Assembly: GCA_947493695.1 (NCBI GenBank)
Contig: CANLSF010000007.1
Span: 310,001-374,000, forward strand
Origin: an uncultured Kiloniellaceae bacterium
GTDB taxonomy: Bacteria; Pseudomonadota; Alphaproteobacteria; Kiloniellales; Kiloniellaceae
Length of the DNA stretch: 64,000 bases
Direction: 5' to 3'
Below the pieces are notes generated by a model, which worked only from the letters and a program-made list of their open reading frames with translations, was not told the DNA's origin and made no database searches. The number at the start of each line of letters is the position of its first letter. The first letter of the stretch is position 1. This document shows positions 27,583 to 35,763 of the stretch, one piece after another. The position numbers were made by a program, and so were the translations under genes.

Positions 27583-27720
27583 TCAACAGCGCTGGATGTT
27601 GGGATTACATGGCGCCGCCTGCGCAATGGCGTAACCGGAACCGCCATAGTCTTTGGAAACGAGCAAACCGGCTGAAAAAACGACCACGATCACAATCGCA
27701 AAGATAAATTTCTGTGTCAT
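27583..27720 (-). CDS. 45-residue membrane-anchored or exported peptide
   Basis: A small gene with a good ribosome-binding site (GGAGG, 8 bases before the ATG at 27720). The product starts with MTQK, has a hydrophobic helix of about 18 residues (FIFAIVIVVVFSAGLLV), a Gly/Tyr-rich middle and ends in APCNPNIQRC with two cysteines. It is either a signal-anchored peptide with its Cys pair in the periplasm or a short exported peptide. It leads the operon with the 588-residue membrane protein and the binding protein, which suggests it acts with them. No homologue recognised. Confidence 0.7.
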   Translation of the reverse strand: MTQKFIFAIVIVVVFSAGLLVSKDYGGSGYAIAQAAPCNPNIQRC

Positions 27721-28050
27721 TTCTATACCTCCGACGAAATCGCAACGCTCATATTGATCGTATACTAACATAAAAATATTACAAAAAAAAACAATTTTCT
27801 GGCGATTTTTTGTATTTTAATTCGCCTATTCATTGCACATCTCGCAAGATCTCTCTCCAGCGTTTTGCTAGACGCTTTTTCACGTTGCCCTCTGGGTTGA
27901 GGACTCATAAGACATGGAAACCCCTCTGCGGAAACAAGCGCCTGTTCGTAAATCAGATAAAACACAGACAAGCGGAATCGGATTGGACTCCCGAAAGCAC
28001 GAGCGGGCCCCGCCCCCCCACATCGAAGCCCGCCCGCATCTCTCTTGCCG
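27721..28050. other. AT-rich promoter region of the leftward three-gene operon
   Basis: The first 120 bases upstream of the small peptide gene are very AT-rich (runs of A and T, TATACGAT near 27757 on the leftward strand), fitting a promoter. The rest up to the DoxX-like gene's stop at 28051 is GC-rich and holds no convincing frame. Confidence 0.4.
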
Positions 28051-28983
28051 TTACGCCCGCTGCGACTTCCCTAAGATCGCGCTCATCGGCGACTTGAACA
28101 GCCCATCCAGCCGGAACGCCCTGCCGCCCTGATAGGCATAGAGAACCCAACAGGCCGCCAGGAAGGCGAACTCGCGTTTGATGGCGTTCAGGTTGTTCCA
28201 GAGGGTGGCGTCGAAGCTGAGCTTACCCACGCTGTACCAGGCGATGACCGCGAAGGCGGCGATGGCAGCGAGGCGGGTGGCGTGGCCGCTGGCGAGGAGG
28301 AAGCCGATCAGCACCAGAAGGATCGGGATGTCGACGAAGCTCTTGATGTGGCCGTAGCCCGCGAAGAAGCCGCCAACAATGAAGACCGCCGCCACCGACA
28401 GGCGCAGCAGCAGGCCGTAGCTGTTCCAGTTGGCTTGTTCCGGTGCCATACCCCGGTTCAGGAAACGCTGATCGACCGAATAGGAGCCCGAGCCCAGGGC
28501 GAAGAGGATAAAGCACATCCCCGACAGACCGATGTCGCGGATCTGTACCAGCAGCGCCGGTGAGAAGTGGGAGCTGACTTCCGTCTCCAGTCCGGACACC
28601 GTGACCACCGGAAGCGCGATCACGAAGCTCCAGAGCAGGAAAGCGTAGATAAAGCTCAAGGCCCGCACGAAGACACCCGCCAGCAACGCGATGCCCGAGA
28701 GCAGTTCGAAGCCGGAGAGCAATGTCAGGAACACCAGCGGCGTGAGTAGAGGGTCCGGCCCGGAGAAGAGGTACTGGTCGAAGAAGGAATTGATGTAGCC
28801 GTTGTCCGCCATGTATTTGGTGACCAGGGCTTCGGACTGCGCCCCGTCGATGGCGCGCGACAGCTTCCACCAACCGCCGACCAGGAAAACCGAGCCGAGG
28901 CCGAGCCGCAGGAGAAGGGCGATTTTGTTCGCGGACGCAGATTTGACGTCCGTGGGGACTTCGCCCCAGAAGTTGAAAGTCAT
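28051..28983 (-). CDS. DoxX-family-like membrane protein with two repeats
   Basis: A 310-residue inner-membrane protein of about eight helices. Two halves resemble each other: LLLRLGLGSVFLVGGWWKL at about residue 23 and LLLRLSVAAVFIVGGFFAG near residue 195, so it is a fused tandem of the four-helix DoxX/terpenoid-cyclase-like module. DoxX proteins are linked to thiosulfate:quinone oxidoreduction or to redox stress; with no DoxA partner here the role is open. The start is ATG at 28983. It is probably monocistronic. Confidence 0.75.
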   Translation of the reverse strand: MTFNFWGEVPTDVKSASANKIALLLRLGLGSVFLVGGWWKLSRAIDGAQSEALVTKYMADNGYINSFFDQYLFSGPDPLLTPLVFLTLLSGFELLSGIALLAGVFVRALSFIYAFLLWSFVIALPVVTVSGLETEVSSHFSPALLVQIRDIGLSGMCFILFALGSGSYSVDQRFLNRGMAPEQANWNSYGLLLRLSVAAVFIVGGFFAGYGHIKSFVDIPILLVLIGFLLASGHATRLAAIAAFAVIAWYSVGKLSFDATLWNNLNAIKREFAFLAACWVLYAYQGGRAFRLDGLFKSPMSAILGKSQRA

Positions 28984-29140
28984 GGGGTAACTCCAAGATT
29001 TGATTTTTTGTCTGTTGTTTTGCCCGAGGGCAAATCGTTTGCACCTGTCCCGAATTTTCTGTGAGGCAGTCTCCGCAGTTAACCGCAGGGAATGCGGCAG
29101 AGATCGGAAACATCACACGCGGGAAGGCGGTCGCTGGAAG

Positions 29141-29512
29141 TCAGACAAGCGGTCTTGGAGGAATACGATCAGGCTCATCGGCGATACCTGAGAGGTCATC
29201 GCGCAGGATCAAATTAGGGATCGCTGCAAGCTGGCGGCTCTCGGGAACAGAGGACTGGACGATCCCTGAACTGCAGAGATCCAAACTACAGCCCACCTCC
29301 TTTTTTTCAGAGGGACAAGGGCAGTTCCGAACCTCGGTGAGCGTCGCTTCCACATGATCGACAGCGAGCTCAAAAGAACCCGAAATCGGCATATCCAGGA
29401 CGACACTCGGAGCCGCCGCATCGGCCGGGGAATGAGCAATGAAAGTCAAAGCCGTCAGGACGATGACCAGGACAGCAAAAAGCGGTTGTAAATTCTTCAT
29501 CACGACACTCAT
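29141..29512 (-). CDS. small cysteine-containing exported protein
   Basis: A 123-residue protein with an N-terminal signal sequence (LFAVLVIVLTALTFIAHSPADAAA). The mature part has a cysteine set CPCPS...GCSLDLC and ends in a DRIPPRPLV tail. This layout (signal peptide, clustered cysteines, C-terminal Pro-Pro-Arg) recalls small periplasmic proteins found with metal-efflux genes, but no such genes are near, so this is only a resemblance. A second possible ATG lies at 29500. Confidence 0.55.
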   Translation of the reverse strand: MSVVMKNLQPLFAVLVIVLTALTFIAHSPADAAAPSVVLDMPISGSFELAVDHVEATLTEVRNCPCPSEKKEVGCSLDLCSSGIVQSSVPESRQLAAIPNLILRDDLSGIADEPDRIPPRPLV

Positions 29513-29732
29513 ACCCCGCTCATATAGGCAGCGAAGCTCTATATCAAACTATTCATAAATCACATTAAATTGACTCGAGACATAAAATTCACACTACAAC
29601 CAGCGCGAACAGGGTTTACGCCGCAATTTGGCATTTTTCTGAGCCAAGATGCGACGAAATGCCCATGGACAGCCTGTCCGTTGGAAAACCTCAAGTCTCA
29701 TAAAGGAGCAGAAATTCGCACCCCTAATTTTC

Positions 29733-30212
29733 TCATTCGGCAAAATCGGCATAGACCTTATCGACAGCCCAATCGAAGTCGTCGCGGCGCTTGGTGATCG
29801 CGCTGTTGCTCTTCGTGCTTATGCCTGGCCGGAGACAGCCCGCCCAACTCTCTCCCGGCGCCAAAGTCTCGTTGATCACAAAGCCCCAGAGGTGGGGTGA
29901 GTTGCGGCTGCTCGGAACTTTGCGGCGCGCTTCAATCAAGACCTCGACACGCTCAGTCGTTTTCCAGGACCCGTTGTGCACAGAAATTGCGAAGCGCTCA
30001 GGGGCTAGGCAATCCGGATGGTCGGGGAGGAACTCAGTATCGAGCATCAGCTCGGGCAGACCATCGGTGGCAATCCCATAGATCAGGAAACTCGAGAGGA
30101 CTGCGATAATCCCGAAACGCGCGAGCGTGACGCCCTTTGCGACCCATCGCGCGCCCCTCTTAAACGTCGGCACATACACGGCACTCTCTTCTTCATCCTC
30201 GTCCAAACTCAC
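29733..30212 (-). CDS. single-helix envelope protein of unknown function
   Basis: A 159-residue protein with an acidic N-terminus (DEDEEESAVYVP), a basic stop segment FKRGARWVAKG, then one transmembrane helix (LARFGIIAVLSSFLIYGIA, about residues 29-48) and a 110-residue outer domain. The outer part reads like a beta-sandwich (RFAISVHNGSWKTTERVEVLIEARR, ..NETLAPGESW) as in domains that stabilise envelope complexes. Family not recognised. It is transcribed away from the DUF3775 gene. Confidence 0.65.
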   Translation of the reverse strand: MSLDEDEEESAVYVPTFKRGARWVAKGVTLARFGIIAVLSSFLIYGIATDGLPELMLDTEFLPDHPDCLAPERFAISVHNGSWKTTERVEVLIEARRKVPSSRNSPHLWGFVINETLAPGESWAGCLRPGISTKSNSAITKRRDDFDWAVDKVYADFAE

Positions 30213-30467
30213 ATATCTCCAGATGTAACCGTCTCGACTTCGAATCTTTCAGCACGTCTATGCCCGCGCAGCCTCGGCAAGATAGCGCAGCTTAGTGTGA
30301 ATCTGCTGCACGCTGTACGAAAGGCCTTTTTCCGGGTAAATGCCACAGAACCTCCGCCACTTGACCCAAATCATGGTCCGGCCCCGGACGCGCCTCCAAA
30401 ATCATATCCAGCCCAGAGCAAAATCAAACTCTGGCAATATCAACGCCAGCGAAGGGAGGCAAAGTCG

Positions 30468-30884
30468 ATGCTGGAAGTTAACCCGGAGACCGTCTGTTTT
30501 TTGATTCTTAAGGCCCATCAGTACGATGTAAAGCTGGCGCCTGAGGTTTCCGACTCCGACAGCAATCCGCCCTCGATGGACGAGGACGCGCTCGACGCAC
30601 TGGAGGAACACGAAGACGATCCGGTCGCCGAAGATCCTGTCTACGAGGAGATGAAAAGCTTCATCGACGATATGAACGACGATGCGCAGGTCGACCTTGT
30701 CGCGCTGATGTGGCTCGGCCGCGATGCCGGCGGCAGCGAGGATTGGTCCCAGATCCGGGCGGATGCCGCAGAGGCCCATAACGAGCACAGCGCGGAATAC
30801 CTCCTGGGCACCCCCATGCTGGCCGATTACCTCTCCGAAGGCCTGGCCTGTCTGGGCTACAGCTGCGAAGACTACCAGAACTGA
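30468..30884 (+). CDS. DUF3775 family protein
   Basis: A 138-residue acidic cytosolic protein. It matches DUF3775 in its start (MLEVNPETVCFLILKAHQYDVK), the central SFIDDMNDDAQVDLVALMWLGR and the end YLLGTPMLADYLSEGL. Function of the family is unknown; it is common in alphaproteobacteria. The ribosome-binding site GAAGGGAGG (30451-30459) eight bases before the ATG fixes the start at 30468, although the frame is open for 450 bases further upstream. The middle is highly acidic (about residues 28-55). Confidence 0.87.
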   Translation: MLEVNPETVCFLILKAHQYDVKLAPEVSDSDSNPPSMDEDALDALEEHEDDPVAEDPVYEEMKSFIDDMNDDAQVDLVALMWLGRDAGGSEDWSQIRADAAEAHNEHSAEYLLGTPMLADYLSEGLACLGYSCEDYQN

Positions 30885-30913
30885 CAGCTTCTCAGCGGGC
30901 GGTGACGCCCCTC

Positions 30914-30959
30914 ATGGACTTCCGCTGTTTTGCCTGAGCGAGGGCACGCGGAAGTCCAT
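30914..30959 (+). other. 12-base inverted repeat downstream of the DUF3775 gene
   Basis: ATGGACTTCCGC (30914-30925) and GCGGAAGTCCAT (30948-30959) pair perfectly around a 22-base loop that itself can fold (GCC..GGGC). No T tract follows. It may end the DUF3775 message or regulate creD, which begins about 190 bases later. Confidence 0.5.
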
Positions 30960-31150
30960 TGCTCCGGCATTCTGCGTCCTGCCGTTCAATCGGCGCTGCC
31001 ACAACCACCACAGAAGCACCCCATAACAGACACGTCCCTGCCCCATCCGTGCCACAAAGCGGCGCAAGAACAGCCCCATTGAATTTGGCCGGGCATTCAC
31101 GGGCGACAACGCCAGACTGCCACGCCGCAGGTTTTATGGGGGCTTCCGAT

Positions 31151-32677
31151 ATGGACAGCGGACAAAATACAACACCTCTTCTCAATCGACACGCAGCGCT
31201 TTTTAAGGTTCTGCTGCTCGGCTTTCTGGTCCTGCTGATGCTGATCCCGCTCGAATACGTCTATTCCGTCATTACGGAGCGGGCCCATCTCAGCAAGTCC
31301 GTCACACGTGAACTCGGCGAGAGCTGGGGGCGCGCGCAGACCATCGCCGGACCGGTCCTCTTGCTGCCCATCGAAGAACCCTATGTGATCAAGGTGAAGA
31401 GCCCGGATTACACCGAGGAAAAACCGCTCTACCTCGACGAAACCAGGTGGAACCGGCACAATCTTTACATCCTGCCGGATGCTCAGAAGATCACGGCGGA
31501 CCTCACCAGTCAGACCCGCAAGCGTGGGATTTACGAGGCACTGCTCTACACCGCCGATGCCAAAGCCCGGGGCAGCTTCCGGATCCCGGCGTTCGAAACT
31601 CTGCCCATCGACCAGGAAGCCCGCGTACACTGGGGGCAAGCCAAACTGCTGGTTCACATTTCTGACCTGCGCGGCAGCGCCAACGCGCCGAAGCTTCTCT
31701 GGGATAAGGAAGAGCTGCAGTTCGATGTGCGCAGCGACAAACTACACCACAGCGTGCCCGGCAATATGAACTGGATTCAGGCTCCCCTGCCCAAGTTGGC
31801 GCCGACCTCCACGCCGGTCGACTTCGCCTTCGACGTAAAGCTGAAGGGCAGCAGCGCGCTGCGCTTCGTTCCTCTCGGACGAGAAAGCGATTTCGCGTTG
31901 AGCGGAGACTGGCCGCACCCGAGCTTTACCGGCGCGCAGCTGCCGGTCTCCAATGAGGTCCGCACTGACGGCTTCTCGGCGCAATGGCAGATCTCGCATC
32001 TGGCCCGCGGCCTGCCTCAAGTCCTGCGCGACGATAACGACGGTGCCAAGATCCTGGTCCAACAGCTGCGCCTAAACGCGGTCACAACCAAACTGCTGAA
32101 CCCGGTCGATTTCTACCGGATGAGTGAGCGTTCGGCGAAATACGGCCTGCTCTTCATCATCGTCACCTTCGGCACGCTCTTCGTCTTCGAAGCCATGGGC
32201 AAACGCCGTCTGCACGTGGTGCAATATCTGATGGTCGGCGCAGCGATCACTCTCTTCTTCCTGCTGCAGGTCTCCCTGGCGGAAGTGATCGGTTTTGCCA
32301 GCGCCTTCGGTCTGGCGGCCCTGGCCTGCGTTGCTCTGGTCACGCTCTATGCCGCCAAGATCACCGCCAGCTTTATGCGCGGACTGATGCTGGGCGGTCT
32401 GCTCTCAGGCGTCTACGGATACCTCTTCTTCACTCTGCAGGCAGAGGATCAGGCCATGCTGATGGGCAGCCTTCTGCTTCTGGTTCTGCTGGCCGCGGCC
32501 ATGTATGCCACCCGGAATTTCGACTGGTACGCGCTTGGCGAACGCCTGGTGCCCCAGAGCCCGGCTCCCGCAATGGCTGGCCCGGGCAAGCCCACGGAAG
32601 ATGCGGGTGTTTGGGGCAACACTTGGTCGGAAACCGAAACTCCAGCGTCTGACGCGCCGAAGGAGCCGGAGAAATGA
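31151..32677 (+). CDS. creD: CreD-like inner-membrane protein
   Basis: A CreD family protein (508 residues from this start). It has an N-terminal helix (LFKVLLLGFLVLLMLIPLEYVYSVI), a large periplasmic beta-rich domain (about 45-325) beginning with the family ERAHLSKSVTRELGESWG, and a cluster of five or six C-terminal helices opening with RSAKYGLLFIIVTFGTLFVFEA. In enterobacteria CreD belongs to the CreBC regulon and affects envelope integrity; creBC is not here. ATG 31151 follows a GGGGG run by 8 bases; ATG at 31136 is also possible. The C-terminal 50 residues are a Pro/Ala/Glu-rich cytosolic tail. It overlaps the next gene by four bases. Confidence 0.88.
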   Translation: MDSGQNTTPLLNRHAALFKVLLLGFLVLLMLIPLEYVYSVITERAHLSKSVTRELGESWGRAQTIAGPVLLLPIEEPYVIKVKSPDYTEEKPLYLDETRWNRHNLYILPDAQKITADLTSQTRKRGIYEALLYTADAKARGSFRIPAFETLPIDQEARVHWGQAKLLVHISDLRGSANAPKLLWDKEELQFDVRSDKLHHSVPGNMNWIQAPLPKLAPTSTPVDFAFDVKLKGSSALRFVPLGRESDFALSGDWPHPSFTGAQLPVSNEVRTDGFSAQWQISHLARGLPQVLRDDNDGAKILVQQLRLNAVTTKLLNPVDFYRMSERSAKYGLLFIIVTFGTLFVFEAMGKRRLHVVQYLMVGAAITLFFLLQVSLAEVIGFASAFGLAALACVALVTLYAAKITASFMRGLMLGGLLSGVYGYLFFTLQAEDQAMLMGSLLLLVLLAAAMYATRNFDWYALGERLVPQSPAPAMAGPGKPTEDAGVWGNTWSETETPASDAPKEPEK

Positions 32678-33021
32678 CGGTGTCGGAACCGCGTAGAATC
32701 AACCCACGCTATTGGCCCGGCAACATGCTTCGAGGACCTTCACTGATGCTGGTTATCGCTCTGGTGAGCCTCACAGGTAAGGTAAACGCTAAGGATCTAG
32801 AGAGCGATGCAAGCGCCATCGGGACAGCGACGCTATCGCCGGATGGCACACTTGCTCTGCATTTAAGAGCCGAAGAGCGCGGTGAGGATGGAGAACTGGT
32901 GTCGGTAGGCCAAGCTTACTTCGAATACAAACCTGGCGATCCTGACTACAAAGATATCCTCAAACACATAGGAGAAATAGAGGTCGGTCAGGAGAAATAT
33001 ATCTTACCGTGGAAAGAGTGA
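32674..33021 (+). CDS. small exported protein coupled to creD
   Basis: The ATG overlaps the creD stop codon (ATGA), indicating coupled translation. The 115-residue product has a basic N-terminus, a hydrophobic segment (SLMLVIALVSLTGKVNA, about residues 23-39) that looks like a signal peptide, and an acidic mature domain of about 75 residues (TLALHLRAEERGEDGELVSVGQAY is part of it). An internal ATG at 32746 would give a more compact signal peptide. No family recognised; a periplasmic partner of CreD is a reasonable guess from the coupling. Confidence 0.65.
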   Translation: MTVSEPRRINPRYWPGNMLRGPSLMLVIALVSLTGKVNAKDLESDASAIGTATLSPDGTLALHLRAEERGEDGELVSVGQAYFEYKPGDPDYKDILKHIGEIEVGQEKYILPWKE

Positions 33022-33088
33022 ACGCAATCAAGCTGCAAAGGGCTCAGGCATGCGTCATTCGATTGAGCTCGTCGACCCGTGTGGCAGC

Positions 33089-33586
33089 TTACACTCTCCC
33101 CAACCGCATCAGGCCATAGCCGGCAAGGCAAAGCGTGATGCCGGAGACCAGGGTGCGGGTCTGATTCCAGACCTGCCACCTTGGCGAATAGTCTTCCCAG
33201 ATCCGGGCCGCCGCGCCCGGGTCTGCCGGGATCTCCAGCAGGTCCAGCGCTTCGTTCATGGGGACGTTGACCAGCATGGTCAAAAGCATGCCGCCAAGGA
33301 AGTAGATCACCCCCGCCGCCGCAAAGGGCCAGCAGACATCCCGGCGTTTGGCGTAAAAAGCCAGGACAGCCGTCAAAATCAAAACGACGGGCGTGCCGAA
33401 GAAAGCAGGCGCAAAGACGGCATTCCGGACCGAGGCGTTCATGGCTTGCATGGCGGCAATGGCGATCTTGGGATCAGCGGCATCCAATCCCCACATGGTG
33501 GAACAGACCCAGGCGTAAAAGAACCCGAAGATCGCGCCGCTTAAAATCAGACCCGCGAAGGCCGAAAGGCGAAGAGCGGTGAGCAT
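33089..33586 (-). CDS. DUF1772 family membrane protein
   Basis: A 165-residue protein of four transmembrane helices matching DUF1772 (anthrone-oxygenase-like): GLILSGAIFGFFYAWVCSTMWGLD at the N-terminus, MNASVRNAVFAPAFFG, MLVNVPMNEAL and W..YSPRWQVWNQTRT are the conserved blocks. The family includes fungal anthrone oxygenases, but bacterial substrates are unknown. ATG 33586 (GGAG upstream) is a better start than TTG 33598. It is divergent from a tetR gene with tandem operators between them, so it is probably the target of that repressor. Confidence 0.83.
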   Translation of the reverse strand: MLTALRLSAFAGLILSGAIFGFFYAWVCSTMWGLDAADPKIAIAAMQAMNASVRNAVFAPAFFGTPVVLILTAVLAFYAKRRDVCWPFAAAGVIYFLGGMLLTMLVNVPMNEALDLLEIPADPGAAARIWEDYSPRWQVWNQTRTLVSGITLCLAGYGLMRLGRV

Positions 33587-33660
33587 GTCCAACTCCAAGT
33601 TTGTGCTATTTCGAAACTGGTCGGCGCGACTTGGATGTCATTTCCATCTGGAAACAGAAA

Positions 33661-33711
33661 CCGTAATCAACTGTACGCCTAGACAAATCCGTAATTACCT
33701 GTACGGTTAGA
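33661..33711. promoter_or_regulatory. tandem TetR operators between the DUF1772 and tetR genes
   Basis: Two 23-base copies, 33661-33683 and 33689-33711, share CCGTAAT.A.CTGTACG..TAGA and start 28 bases apart. In copy two CCGTA and TACGG form an inverted repeat with an 8-base spacer; copy one has TACGC instead. Both face the tetR start at 33736. Confidence 0.7.
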
Positions 33712-33735
33712 GTCAAGCAGAATCCGGAGAAGAGA

Positions 33736-34344
33736 ATGCGTCGCTCTGCACGGGCCGACCGTCAGGAAAAGATCGAAAAGGCCGCTTACGAGCTGCTGGA
33801 AGCAAAAGGTTATGCAGGCACCTCAATGCTGAGTATCGCAATGCAAGCGAAGGCCTCGAACGAGACCCTCTATCGCTGGTACGGCGATAAACAAGGGCTT
33901 TTCAAGGCCATGGTCGTGCGCAATGCGCAAGAGGTCAAAGGCCTGCTGGAAGATGAATTGCAGGCGGAGCACCCTCCCCTCAAAACTCTTCGCAAGCTTG
34001 GGCCCCTGCTCCTGAACCTCGTCCTGGGACCGCGCGCCATTGCCTTGAACCGGGCAGCCGCTGCGGACCCGACAGGTGAACTCGGAGCTGCCCTCGCCGA
34101 GGGTGGGCGCGATGCCGTCGCCCCGCTGATCGCAGAGGTGTTTCAGCAGGCCCGTAAGGTCGGCGTCATACAAGGCCTGTCCGCCAAAGACGCGGTTGAG
34201 CTCTATCTCAACCTGCTGATCGGCGATCTGCAGATCCGGCGGGTCATCGGCGCTCTTCCGGAACCGGAGCCTGCCGACATCAAACGCCGCGCCGACCGGG
34301 CCCTCAAGACCCTCCTGAAGATCGCGGCGCCACCTGCAGCATAA
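33736..34344 (+). CDS. TetR-family regulator divergent from the DUF1772 gene
   Basis: A 202-residue repressor. The helix-turn-helix (about residues 25-50: YAGTSMLSIAMQAKASNETLYRWYGDKQGLF) is of the TetR type, followed by the AefR-like C-terminal domain with LNRAAAADPTGELGAALAEGG. It starts at ATG 33736 shortly after GGAGAAGAG. It most likely represses both itself and the divergent DUF1772 gene through the tandem sites at 33661-33711. Ligand unknown. Confidence 0.87.
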   Translation: MRRSARADRQEKIEKAAYELLEAKGYAGTSMLSIAMQAKASNETLYRWYGDKQGLFKAMVVRNAQEVKGLLEDELQAEHPPLKTLRKLGPLLLNLVLGPRAIALNRAAAADPTGELGAALAEGGRDAVAPLIAEVFQQARKVGVIQGLSAKDAVELYLNLLIGDLQIRRVIGALPEPEPADIKRRADRALKTLLKIAAPPAA

Positions 34345-34486
34345 AGCTGGCCTGCCGACCCCGATGCCACTTCTGAACGCCTGATCAAGAATCCTGTACG
34401 GCCGGATCTATGGATAAACGCGTCAGTTCGTATCTTTGAAGCACCCGTTTATTCAATCGAAAACGATTCCGCTGGAGGAGATGAAG

Positions 34487-35092
34487 GTGTTAAAATTAAG
34501 AAGCAACGCCCTGTTGATCGGCATGGCACTTACGGCCGCGTTCGCACTGGCGGCCTGCGAAGTAGTGAACACAGCCGGCGCAGAATCTGGCGATACAGTG
34601 ACCGAAAAACCGGAGTTCAATGCGGCTGGCGAACTGGTCCGGCCCGAAAACTATTACGAATGGATCTTCGTGGGCAGCCCACTGACCCCGAATGGCCTGA
34701 ACGGCGGCGAGGCCGGATTCCCGGAATTCCACAACGTCTACATCCAGCCCAGCGCCTACAGGATCTACAAGAAGACCGGCATCTTTCCGGAAGGCACGAT
34801 CCTTTACAAGGAGCTCCAGCTTGTGTTGCGCTCCGATTTTGAAGACGGCTCCGCGAACGAAGCTTCCGGACGCGGATACTTTCCCGGCGCATTCAACGGT
34901 GCCGACGTCGCGGTCAAGGACAGCACCCGTTTCGCCGACACCAACGGCTGGGGCTACTTCAACTTCGGACATCACGCGCCACCGCTTGCCAAGACTGCAC
35001 AGGCACTGCCTGCTGAAGCCTGTGCCGCCTGCCATATCGCCAACGCAACGAAGGACATGGTCTTCACCAAATTTTATACGCGATTGCAATAA
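34487..35092 (+). CDS. cytochrome P460 family protein
   Basis: A c-type haem protein of the cytochrome P460 family (201 residues from this start). An N-terminal signal ends in a lipobox-like ALAAC, suggesting a lipoprotein anchored to a membrane facing the periplasm. The domain has the family segments YYEWIFVGSPLTPNG, HNVYIQPSAY and GTILYKEL and ends with the haem motif CAACH near the C-terminus. P460 proteins oxidise hydroxylamine or handle NO and similar compounds; short members of heterotrophs are uncharacterised. GTG 34487 lies 8 bases after GGAGG; ATG 34481 is too close to it. A strong terminator follows. Confidence 0.87.
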   Translation: MLKLRSNALLIGMALTAAFALAACEVVNTAGAESGDTVTEKPEFNAAGELVRPENYYEWIFVGSPLTPNGLNGGEAGFPEFHNVYIQPSAYRIYKKTGIFPEGTILYKELQLVLRSDFEDGSANEASGRGYFPGAFNGADVAVKDSTRFADTNGWGYFNFGHHAPPLAKTAQALPAEACAACHIANATKDMVFTKFYTRLQ

Positions 35093-35154
35093 TGCGGCCG
35101 CAGTAAGCAATGGCGTCATAGCAGTCGCGCCTGTGTCCTGCGTCACGTGGGCAG

Positions 35155-35188
35155 ACCGGAAGGGACCCTTTCCCTTCCGGTTTTCTTT
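35155..35188 (+). terminator. rho-independent terminator after the cytochrome P460 gene
   Basis: An 11-base perfect stem, ACCGGAAGGGA (35155-35165) with TCCCTTCCGGT (35171-35181), has a CCCTT loop and is followed by TTTCTTT. It lies 63 bases after the stop codon. Confidence 0.9.
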
Positions 35189-35763
35189 GTGTCAGATGAT
35201 CTTTATGCCATCGGTGACGATACGTTCTAACAACCCCGACGACCCGCTCCAGCAGCCTGGCAGCAGAGGGTGGTAAGTCCGTGACCCAATGGGGTCTATG
35301 GAGCGCCCGGAGCACGCAGGGACGACAGTGTCCTCATCAATTCTTCGCGAAGTCAGCGTCAAGGGTCTTGCGCGAAACTAAGGCACAGCGCCATTCCCAG
35401 CCCACGACAGGCCACGGATTAGAAATCAATCGAAATTAGCGATTTTCATATCCGCCCCCTATCGCCATGTTGAAAGCGACCGATAAGGCGGAGCTATTTG
35501 ATCTGCTCCTTACGGTCTGAGTCGGGGGAATTTGGGAGCGGCCTTTCGCGATGAGGTTGAGGAAATTCATCCCCTTCTCAAAATGAAACTGTAACCTGAT
35601 CGCATCTTCATGAGTCAAAGCAATACTATGAGATTCTGGAGTGCGGTCGCTCTTGACGGAACAGATCAAGAGCACGAATCGCCCGATAACAAAATGAGAG
35701 TAAGACTGATACATGGTTTTCTCTGGATCAGTGAGAAACGATCAGACTCATGAGGAGCGCTAA
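35189..35763. other. long intergenic region, one doubtful small frame
   Basis: About 575 bases. A leftward frame at 35436-35714 (92 codons, ATG start) has no family and mixed codon use, so I do not call it. The stretch around 35240-35330 is GC-rich and could fold, but matches no RNA family I know. The last 60 bases hold the promoter and GAGGAGCG ribosome-binding site of the next gene. Confidence 0.35.

Noticed and set aside
35240-35330. GC-rich foldable stretch as a stable RNA (SRP, 6S or tRNA-like)
   Set aside because: I could not find the conserved cores of any of these RNAs.
35436-35714. Leftward 92-codon frame in the spacer before the GltS-like gene
   Set aside because: ATG start but no ribosome-binding site, no family and unremarkable composition; kept only as a note.
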